A DNA stretch of 64,000 nt from assembly GCA_032622095.1 (NCBI GenBank), contig CP136069.1, forward strand, positions 171,794,394 through 171,858,393, in the 5' to 3' direction. Both the position numbers and the translations under genes were made by a program. The DNA is from Siphonodentalium dalli. Taxonomy: Eukaryota; Mollusca; Scaphopoda; Gadilida; Siphonodentaliidae. This document shows, piece by piece, positions 55,553 to 64,000 of this stretch (the first letter of the stretch is position 1; every line of letters begins with the position of its first letter). Under the pieces are notes generated by a model. It did no database searches. It was not told the DNA's origin and worked only from the letters and a program-made list of their open reading frames with translations.

Positions 55553-55701
55553 TTTGTGAGGACAAAGATAGGAAATGTAAGAAACGAGCCAAGGGCAAGG
55601 GTTGTAGAGATAAGGAGGTTCAGACTGACTGTCCATCTTCTTGTAAGCTGTGCAGTACAGACCATGAAGAAACTGGTTGGTATAACTGGTGGTTTCTGTG
55701 A
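55553..55701 (+). CDS. EMI-ShKT gene, exon 5 (ShKT domain, copy 1)
   Basis: The acceptor TCTACTTTCAG ends at 55552 and the TGA is at 55699-55701. Entry phase 1 matches exon 4. The 48 residues contain six cysteines spaced C-x6-C-x8-C-x8-C-x3-C-x2-C, a classic ShKT (SXC) pattern, then a short Trp-rich tail before the stop. ShKT domains are small disulfide-bonded modules found in secreted enzymes, matrix proteins and some channel-blocking toxins. I do not see grounds for a toxin call in this multidomain setting. Exon copies at 59461 and 62173 are identical by eye. Confidence 0.75.
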
Positions 55702-55770
55702 TGGAACATTGAATATAGAAATTACTTTCACTTTCAACATTAACAACAACAACGAGTATGGCATTTACTA
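55702..55770 (+). pseudogene. Relic linker-exon sequence after ShKT copy 1
   Basis: Bases ~55735-55770 (ACATTAACAACAACAACGAG then TATGGCATTTACTAGCAATT) align with the end of exon 4 and its donor-side intron (CAACACCAG then GTATGCCAATTACTAG). The CAA-type repeat has shrunk and the donor is lost. Similar relics follow copies 2 and 3. Confidence 0.6.
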
Positions 55771-56482
55771 GCAATTTTATAGATTTTATGATTTACTTAA
55801 GAGATAGCTCTTCTTTCGATTAAGGTTATGCAGTTATAACCGAAAAGTTTGAAAACAAATTCTATAACTTAAGGAATTGTGACGCAACATCGAAAACCCC
55901 TTTTTAATCGTAGAAAGTATCAGAGAGTTTCCATATACATCGAGGCATGGAGTGTAAGCGTGGTTATATCACTCGATGCTAGCCATCAAGTTTTGGGTTA
56001 ATTGGTTGACAGGCTGTAGCAGAAAGAAATCAAGAAATTCATGTTATCGAGAAATAACCTTCATGGGTAATTGTGTGACAACCAATAGCTATTGATTAAG
56101 TTAAATGGGAATATGAACCTCTAAACATTGATAACTTGGCTAATCCAATATTACTTCGATGGTGTTAACTGCAAGGGAATCGTGGATGATTGGGTTTGGT
56201 TTCTTGTGGTTTATCATAGTTTTAGTAGCTAGCAATATGATGACGTCATTTTTACAGATGGAGGAATTAAAGAGCGTAGAGGGTTAATTTAACAAGGAAC
56301 TCACTCCACTGTATGTAGAAACCACTGTCCCCTGGAATCAGGTTACCTCCCTTTGTGTGGATCGCATATCCATCCTTATCGGGGTTCAAACCAGCTTCGT
56401 CATCACTGACTTATATTGGCCTAATGCACTATGCACCTTACCAACTGAGTACCATGTGTATGCAGTTAAAACTAGAGATCAG

Positions 56483-56598
56483 ACTGTCCCAATGTACTAA
56501 GGATACCCCCCACACACACTACATTAAGGGTAGCCACTACCCTTAATGTAGCCCAATTGAACTGTGTGGGAGGGGTATCCTTAGTCCATTGGGACAAC
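56483..56598. repeat. Foldback present in each tandem unit
   Basis: Outer arms TGTCCCAATG.ACTAAGGATA and inverse; inner stem CTACATTAAGGGTAG-CCA-CTACCCTTAATGTAG. Equivalent copies lie at ~60435-60546 and ~63145-63258, with G-run length differences between units. Confidence 0.8.
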
Positions 56599-56748
56599 CG
56601 GTAGCCATATTAACATATTTGTTTTTTTAAGAAACAAATCACAAGGAATACATGCTCGGACAAAATTATGCATGATGCAAAAGGCAAAAAAGGGGGATTA
56701 GTCCACTAAAAAAGAAGTCGAATCGAGCTCATAATTGCAGGATCACAG

Positions 56749-58130
56749 GTTCTCATATAGTCCAAGTCTTCTTGTACTAAAACCAGCTAAGATATTGGGA
56801 TGGCGATGCTGGCGTTTAGTCCAAGACCGCCCTATATGCTCGCTTATGACACGGCTTAAGCGTTAGTGACCCGCTCAAATAAAACCACAATTATATGAAA
56901 TAAAATATCACAATTGCGACAATAAACGGATATTTTCCGCAGAAGACATGCTATTTTATCTGAAACCCACATCAGTTGTGAATTTAAAACGGTAATTTAA
57001 TGCGAAAAGAGACATTTACCTCAATGTTTACAATTTTTTAAAAGTATGCGAACTCGGATGACCTCGCGAACTGTGTTCGGCATTTTCCGTTGAAAATATT
57101 CCGTAGATTTTGGACAACAACGCAAATTACGAAGAATTCTCCATTGTAATCGTAATTATGTGTGTCAATAAATAAAATAATAAATAGATTAATTAAACAT
57201 TGAAGATATAAATGTAATACATTAAATAAATTACGGGGAATTACAACCCTCTCAAAGTTTAAAACAGTGTAAACACAACGAGTATTAGAATAAATAATAT
57301 GGTGCTACATTTCCCACATTTGGTGGACTTCGGCGAAATTAAGATATATACTAAACGAACAGAGCAATATACTGCTCTTGTTAAGCACACAAAAAATCAA
57401 ACAAAATTTGTATAAATTTTTAACCTTAAGTTTGAAAAGTCCCACTAAAACGGAAGAACTATATTTCGAAACTGTGTGATTCGGTTCTCCGATTATTTTA
57501 TCAACACAAAGTCAAAATGCACATGGATGAAAATCACACGGATGGAAAGTCAGACACAAGAGTTCTAATTTGCTCCAATTTTGACAAGTTACTTGCGATA
57601 ATTGTCAACAAAACTACCGTTCTGATCCTCCATTATGTCATTAAGTTTTTAGTGCGGGAATTGTTCTCAAAGCACATTGGAAACTGGACTTTGCGGCGAT
57701 CGGGTTTCGCTATTTTGTTCGGAAAACCCCGCGCTATATATAGAAACGGAAAGTAGAATTCCCAGAACAAACAGCGGATTATGCCGAACTTATTCGGACC
57801 ACTTCGGCTTTCGGTTAAAACGTAAACAAACAGAGAAACAAATCGATGTTTGTGGCAATCAACCGGAATATTCTATGTGTAATTTAACATTAAAGTTAGA
57901 TTATTATACACCATTATGACCATTAGATGTAAGCCTTTCCGATGTATATAGCATCATGTATTGATTTGCTAGGTAAATCGAGTAAAATACACCACAGATT
58001 CCCGCCACAGATCGTGGGCGTAAGTCGTGTGGTAGGATTGGTATGCAAGCGGGCTTGGACTAAACGCCAGCATCGCCATCCCAATATCTTAGCTGGTTTT
58101 AGTACAAGAAGACTTGGACTAGTTCTCATA
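56749..58130. mobile_element. MULE-like element with perfect 68-bp TIRs and 9-bp TSD
   Basis: The element spans 56758-58121 (1364 bp). The left TIR 56758-56825 and right TIR 58054-58121 are exact inverses over 68 bp (start TAGTCCAAGTCTTCTTGTAC). It is flanked by GTTCTCATA on both sides (56749-56757, 58122-58130). Units 2 and 3 show the empty site with one copy of that sequence. Long TIRs with a 9-bp target duplication fit Mutator-like elements. The interior has only short open frames, so it is non-autonomous. Confidence 0.9.
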
Positions 58131-58677
58131 GTGGTAAATATCTGTCAAGTTTCCAAAATATGGACCAGAAAATGTAGGAATACATGCCCAGACAAAATTA
58201 TCCATGTTGCGAAAAATTTCTTAAAATGGGGGATAACTCCACTGAAAAAAGTCGGATGGAACTCATAATCACAAGTTCATATGGTACTAAATACCTGTGT
58301 CAAGTTAATACAAGGAATACAAGCTCGGACAAAGTTGAGTCAACAGACAGATGGACAGCCAGACGGATGGTCAAGCTGATTCCTATATACCCCCATAACT
58401 TTGTTACAGGGGGGGGTATGATAACTTGTCAGCATTTTGTCATTGTGGCTTTAGCTCCCCTTCCCTGAAGCTCTGAGGGTCAAGCCGTTTAGGTAAAAAT
58501 TATCAGTTATTGATTACCAATGGTGGATAAAAGCCAATACCTAGTCCCTCTTGTGTCGTCACGAGAGGGAACATTAATGATCCAGACGGCATAACCCATG
58601 ATGGAATATTCAATTGCATGAATTGTCATAACTTCAATCCATACAGTGTGGATAGACAGACACATCCTGATTATTAT

Positions 58678-58930
58678 ATAACTAGCTGATGTGCCCGACT
58701 TCGTCCCCGCCACTTAGGGATTTATTTGTGATCTTTGTGCGGTCCAGTAACATGCCTATATGAGCGAGGTCAAGGACACGGTCACACATGAAATTGGATT
58801 TATGTTGTTCCCTGGATCAAAGTAGGCCCACATACCAAATTTGAGTTGGGTCGGACGAGCATTTTTCAAGTCTAAAACACATACATACATACATACATAC
58901 ACACAGACAGAAGTTCCAAAATATTTAATA
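58678..58930 (+). mobile_element. RTE-like retrotransposon 3' end
   Basis: Starts ACTAGCTGATGTGCCCGACTTCGTCC and ends after a (CATA)n/ACAGACA tract and CAAAATATTTAAT. Same family as 39246-40071; shared with unit 2 at 61392-61640. Confidence 0.55.
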
Positions 58931-59460
58931 GATATTGTTTTAGTTATGATTTGGACAATGCGGATAGACAGACGCATGCACATACATGCTGATTATAAAA
59001 CTCCTAAAAAAACGTTGTGGGACAATTGCAAGACTTGATTATCCTATGATGTCAAATGAGATGGAACTTCAAGTAATTAACTCAAAAAGAGCTGCACAAA
59101 ATTTAATGCATCCATTATTAAAATTTACTTCTCTACTTTCAGTTTTTATATTATTTGTTTATGTTCACGCTGATTAAAATATGAAGCAATTGTGAAGAAC
59201 ATATTTGATTACATAGTCTCTTTTTTGCTTTCAACGTCTTTTCCATAATTTATACAGTTTTTTTGGGAAGAAATACCTCAATTTATTTTTTCAATTTGAG
59301 TAATACTTATCGTATTCAAAAATCTTGTACAATTCATGGACAATTCTGCTATTTGTCAATTGTTGTGGTGGTGATGCATAATTTTAGTTTTATTTTTTTC
59401 CCGTCCTGCTGAAAGAGTTACAAAAAATTTAATGCATCCTTTATTAAAATCTACTTTCAG

Positions 59461-59609
59461 TTTGTGAGGACAAAGATAGGAAATGTAAGAAACGAGCCAA
59501 GGGCAAGGGTTGTAGAGATAAGGAGGTTCAGACTGACTGTCCATCTTCTTGTAAGCTGTGCAGTACAGACCATGAAGAAACTGGTTGGTATAACTGGTGG
59601 TTTCTGTGA
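59461..59609 (+). CDS. ShKT exon, copy 2
   Basis: The acceptor CTACTTTCAG ends at 59460 and the stop is at 59607-59609. The 149 bases show no difference by eye from 55553-55701. It keeps acceptor, phase, all six cysteines and stop, so it could be an alternative last exon of the EMI-ShKT gene or part of a following duplicate gene. No new signal-peptide exon is seen before it. Confidence 0.6.
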
Positions 59610-61186
59610 TGGAACATTGAATATAGAAAACAGTATTTTGTATTGACATGAATGTTCCTTGGAATAACTTAATTACTTTCACTTTCAACATTAACAACAA
59701 CAACAACGAGTATGGCATTTACTAGCAATTTTATAGATTTTATGATTTACTTAAGAGATAGCTCTTCTTTCGATTAAGGTTATGCAGTTATAACCGAAAA
59801 GTTTGAAAACAAATTATATAACTTAAGGAATTGTGACGCAACATCGAAAACCCCTTTTTAATCGTAGAAAGTATCAGAGAGTTTCCATATACATCGAGGC
59901 ATGGAGTGTAAGCGTGGTTATATCACTCGATGCTAGCCATCAATTTTTGGGTTAATTGGTTGACAGGCTGTAGCAGAAAGAAATCAAGAAATTCATGTTA
60001 TCGAGAAATAACCTTCATGGGTAATTGTGTGACAACCAATAGCTAGTGATTAAGTTAAATGGGAATATGAACCTCAAAACATTGATAACTTGGCTAATCC
60101 ATTATTACTTCGATGGTGTTAACTGCAAGGGAATCGTGGATGATTGGGTTTGGTTTCTTGTGGTTTATCATAGTTTTAGTAGCTAGCAATATGATGACGT
60201 CAGTTTTACAGATGGAGGAAAGAGCGTAGAGGGTTAATTTCACCAGGAAATCACTCCACTGTATGTAGAAATCACTGTCCCCTGGAATCAGGTTACCTCC
60301 CTTTGTGTGGATCGCATATCCATCCTTATCGGGGTTCAAACCAGCTTCGTCATCACTGACTTATATTGGCCTAATGCACTTTGCACCTTACCAACTGAGC
60401 ACCATGTGTATGCAGTTAAAACTAGAGATCAGACTGTCCCAATGGACTAAGGATACCCCCCACACACACTACATTAAGGGTAGCCACTACCCTTAATGTA
60501 GCCCAATTGAACTGTGGGGGGGGGTATCCTTAGTCCATTGGGACAGCCGGTAGCCATATTAACATATTTGTTTTTTTAAGAAACAAATCACAAGGAATAC
60601 ATGCTCGGACAAAATTATGCATGATGCAAAAGGCAAAAAAGGGGGATTAGTCCACTAAAAAAGAAGTCGAATCGAGCTCATAATTGTAGGATCACAGGTT
60701 ATCATAGTGGTAAATATCTGTCAAGTTTCCAAAATATGGACCAGAAAATGTAGGAATACATGCCCAGACAAAATTATGCATGTTGCGAAAAATTTCTTAA
60801 AATGGGGGATAACTCCACTGAAAAAAGTCGGATGGAACTCATAATCACAAGTTCATATGGTACTAAATACCTGTGTCAAGTTAATACAAGGAATACAAGC
60901 TCGGACAAAGTTGAGTCAACAGACAGATGGACAGCCAGACGGATGGTCAAGCTGATTCCTATATACCCCCATAACTTTGTTACAGGGTGGGGGGGGGGGG
61001 TATGATAACTTGTCAGCATTTTGTCATTGTGGCTTTAGCTCCCCTTCCCTGAAGCTCTATGGGTCAAGCCGTTTAGGTAAAAATTATCAGTTATTGATTA
61101 TCAATGGTGGATAACAGCCAATACCTAGTCCCTCTTGTGTCGTCACGAGAGGGAACATTAATGATCCAGACTGCATAACCCATGAT

Positions 61187-61324
61187 GGGTGATAGGAAGA
61201 CAGTCAGTCATGACTATATCACGCCTAGCAATATACATGTATAGTCTATCAATATTATATTTATTTGTAATTGTACTTTCCATGTGTGTATATTGTAAAT
61301 AAAATTATCCTATCCTATCCTATA
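61187..61324 (+). mobile_element. (TATCC)n-tailed SINE/LINE 3' insertion in unit 2
   Basis: It starts near GTGATAGGAAGACAGTC and ends AAATTATCCTATCCTATCCT. Unit 1 lacks it (CATGATGG joins AATATTCAATTG near 58602). Unit 3 has it from 63887 to the window end. Confidence 0.75.
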
Positions 61325-61856
61325 TTCAATTGCATGAATTGTCATAACTTCAATCCATACAGTGTGGATAGACAGACACATTCTGATTATTATATAACTA
61401 GCTGATGTGCCCGACTTCGTCCCCGCCACTTAGGGATTTCTTTGTGATCTTTGTGCGGTCCAGTAACATGCCTATATGAGCGAGGTCAAGGACACGGTCA
61501 CACATGAAATTGGATTTATGTTGTTCCCTGGATCAAAGTAGGCCCACATACCAAATTTGAGTTGGATCGGACGAGCATTTTTCAAGTCTAAAACACATAC
61601 ATACATACATACACACAGACAGAAGTTCCAAAATATTTAATAGATATTGTTTTAGTTATGATTTGGACAATGCGGATAGACAGACGCATGCACATACATG
61701 CTGATTATAAAACTCCTAAAAAAAAGTTGTGGGACAATTGCAAGACTTGATTATCCTATGATGTCAAATGAGATGGAACTTCAAGTAATTAACTCAAAAA
61801 GAGCTGCACAAAATTTAATGCATCCATTATTAAAATCTACTTCTCTACTTTCAGTT

Positions 61857-64000
61857 TTTATATTATTTGTTTATGTTCACGCTGATTAAAATATGAAGCA
61901 ATTGTGAAGAACATATTTGATTACATAGTCTCTTTTTTGCTTTCAACGTCTTTTCCATAATTTATACAGTTTTTTTGGGAAGAAATACCTCAATTAATTT
62001 TTTTAATTTGAGTAATACTTATCGTATTCAAAAATCTTGTACAATTCATGGACAATTCTGCTATTTGTCAATTGTTGTGGTGGTGATGCATAATTTTATT
62101 TTTATTTTTTTCCCGTCCTGCTGAAAGAGTTGCAAAACATTTAATGCATCCTTTATTAAAATCTACTTTCAGTTTGTGAGGACAAAGATAGGAAATGTAA
62201 GAAACGAGCCAAGGGCAAGGGTTGTAGAGATAAGGAGGTTCAGACTGACTGTCCATCTTCTTGTAAGCTGTGCAGTACAGACCATGAAGAAACTGGTTGG
62301 TATAACTGGTGGTTTCTGTGATGGAACATTGAATATAGAAAACAGTATTTTGTATTGACATGAATGTTCCTTGGAATAACTTAATTACTTTCACTTTCAA
62401 CATTAACAACAACAACGAGTATGGCATTTACTAGCAATTTTATAGATTTTATTATTTACTTAAGAGATAGCTCTTCTTTCGATTAAGGTTATGCAGTTAT
62501 AACCGAAAAGTTTGAAAACAAATTATATAACTTAAGGAATTGTGACGCAACATCGAAAACCCCTTTTTAATCGTAGAAAGTATCAGAGAGTTTCCATATA
62601 CATCGAGGCATGGAGTGTAAGCGTGGTTATATCACTCGATGCTAGCCATCAATTTTTGGGTTAATTGGTTGACAGGCTGTAGCAGAAAGAAATCAAGAAA
62701 TTCATGTTATCGAGAAATAACCTTCATGGGTAATTGTGTGACAACCAATAGCTAGTGATTAAGTTAAATGGGAATATGAACCTCAAAACATTGATAACTT
62801 GGCTAATCCATTATTACTTCGATGGTGTTAACTGCAAGGGAATCGTGGATGATTGGGTTTGGTTTCTTGTGGTTTATCATAGTTTTAGTATCTAGCAATA
62901 TGATGACGTCAGTTTTACAGATGGAGGAAAGAGCGTAGAGGGTTAATTTCACCAGGAAATCACTCCACTGTATGTAGAAACCACTGTCCCCTGGAATCAG
63001 GTTACCTCCCTTTGTGTGGATCGCATATCCATCCTTATCGGGGTTCAAACCAGCTTCGTCATCACTGACTTATATTGGCCTAATGCACTATGCACCTTAC
63101 CAACTGAGCACCATGTGTATGCAGTTAAAACTAGAGATCAGACTGTCCCAATGGACTAAGGATACCCCCCACACACACTACATTAATGGTAGCCACTACC
63201 CTTAATGTAGCCCAATTGAACTGTGGGGGGGGGGGGTATCCTTAGTCCATTGGGACAGCCGGTAGCCATATTAACATATTTGTTTTTTTAAGAAACAAAT
63301 CACAAGGAATACATGCTCGGACAAAATTATGCATGATGCAAAAGGCAAAAAAGGGGGATTAGTCCACTAAAAAAGAAGTCGAATCGAGCTCATAATTGTA
63401 GGATCACAGGTTCTCATAGTGGTAAATATCTGTCAAGTTTCCAAAATATGGACCAGAAAATGTAGGAATACATGCCCAGACAAAATTATGCATGTTGCGA
63501 AAAAATTCTTTAAATGGGGGATAACTCCACTGAAAAAAGTCGGATGGAACTCATAATCACAAGTTCATATGGTACTAAATACCTGTGTCAAGTTAATACA
63601 AGGAATACAAGCTCGGACAAAGTTGAGTCAACAGACAGATGGACAGCCAGACGGATGGTCAAGCTGATTCCTATATACCCCCATAACTTTGTTACAGGGT
63701 GGGGGGGTATGATAACTTGTCAGCATTTTGTCATTGTGGCTTTAGCTCCCCTTCCCTGAAGCTCTGAGGGTCAAGCCGTTTAGGTAAAAATTATCAGTTA
63801 TTGATTATCAATGGTGGATAAAAGCCAATACCTAGTCCCTCTTGTGTCGTCACGAGAGGGAACATTAATGATCCAGACTGCATAACCCATGATGGGTGAT
63901 AGGAAGACAGTCAGTCATGACTATATCACCCCTAGCAATATACATGTATAGTCTATCAATATTATATTTATTTGTAATTGTACTTTCCATGTGTGTATAT
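61857..64000 (+). repeat. Tandem unit 3 of the ShKT-exon segment (cut by window edge)
   Basis: It matches unit 2 throughout, including the start of the (TATCC)n insertion. It continues beyond the window, so the total copy number is unknown. Confidence 0.9.
62173..62321 (+). CDS. ShKT exon, copy 3
   Basis: The acceptor CTACTTTCAG ends at 62172 and the stop is at 62319-62321. The sequence is the same as copies 1 and 2 by eye, with all six cysteines. Flanking intron bases show a few differences, so the exon is at least as conserved as its surroundings, though all copies are so recent that selection cannot be inferred. Confidence 0.6.

Larger units (their letters stand above)
18957..55701 (+). 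other. Five-exon gene: secreted EMI-like / mucin-linker / ShKT protein
   Basis: Five plus-strand exons (18957-19076, 25647-25742, 41200-41303, 54336-54539, 55553-55701) have canonical AG/GT borders. Their phases agree at every junction (2, 2, 1, 1) and give one frame of about 217 residues. Domain order is signal peptide, Cys-rich EMI-like region ending in VCCTGYY, Thr/Pro-rich linker, six-cysteine ShKT domain, stop. The product should be secreted and probably O-glycosylated in the linker. ShKT domains occur in enzymes, matrix proteins and toxins, so no toxic role should be assumed. Introns are 6.6, 15.5, 13.0 and 1.0 kb and full of transposons. Two more ShKT exon copies downstream (59461, 62173) could serve as alternative last exons. 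Confidence 0.72.
55237..59144 (+). repeat. Tandem unit 1 of the ShKT-exon segment
   Basis: It starts TTTATATTATTTGTTTATGT and contains a ShKT exon at 55553, relic linker sequence, a foldback at ~56483-56598, the MULE-like insertion (56758-58121), an RTE-like 3' end (58680-58930) with CATA microsatellite, and a truncated copy of the ShKT acceptor at its end. Without the MULE it matches units 2 and 3 closely. Confidence 0.9.
59145..61856 (+). repeat. Tandem unit 2 of the ShKT-exon segment
   Basis: 2712 bp. Same order as unit 1 but without the MULE and with an added (TATCC)n-tailed insertion at 61187-61324. A truncated ShKT acceptor (CTCTACTTTCAGTTT) lies at the junctions before units 2 and 3. 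Confidence 0.9.

Noticed and set aside
55481-55774. Minus-strand frames over the ShKT exon, repeated in each unit
   Set aside because: They are antisense shadows of the ShKT exon and its flank.
55553-62321. Calling the ShKT exons a toxin gene
   Set aside because: The six-cysteine domain is also common in non-toxic secreted proteins, and here it is one part of a multidomain product.

Overview
The window is AT-rich animal DNA, most likely from a marine invertebrate and perhaps a lophotrochozoan such as a mollusc. The reasons are canonical GT-AG introns of many kilobases, an EMI-like/ShKT secreted protein gene, a piRNA-type EXD1-like exonuclease gene, LINE families with short-tandem 3' tails, and dense MITE-type DNA transposons. 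The species cannot be fixed from sequence alone. All identities below come from reading the sequence; no database was searched.

Layout. (1) 1-3978: the late-gene end of a Polinton/adintovirus-like integrated virus, with seven tightly packed plus-strand frames. These are the tail of a chromodomain integrase, a small membrane protein, a penton-like protein, a basic core-like protein, a hexon-like major capsid protein, an unrecognised Cys/His protein and an adenain-type protease. None of them is visibly broken. A 340-bp palindrome of ~30-bp repeats follows. (2) 5.4-17.2 kb: no gene; foldbacks, a complete 1.8-kb hAT-type element with an 8-bp target duplication, several inverted-repeat elements, nested repeats, a ~2.3-kb satellite and a LINE 3' end. 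(3) 18.9-55.7 kb: a plus-strand five-exon gene whose intron phases all agree. It encodes a secreted protein of about 217 residues: signal peptide, EMI-like Cys-rich region, Thr/Pro mucin-like linker and a six-cysteine ShKT domain. Its introns carry a minisatellite, an intact 5.6-kb LINE with a 160-bp perfect flanking duplication, a second decayed LINE, many TTAA-flanked MITEs, and three minus-strand exons of an EXD1-like gene. (4) 55.2-64.0 kb: the ShKT-exon segment repeated at least three times in tandem, with the exon identical by eye in all copies. One copy is interrupted by a MULE-like element with perfect 68-bp terminal repeats.

How the parts relate. The viral cassette would encode particle shell, core and maturation functions; its polymerase and ATPase are not in view. 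The EMI-ShKT gene appears to have grown by duplication of a ShKT-plus-linker exon module: relic linker sequence follows each ShKT copy, and relic ShKT sequence precedes the intact linker exon. Shared and unshared insertions order the copies: units 2 and 3 share a (TATCC)n-tailed insertion that unit 1 lacks, and the MULE entered unit 1 alone.
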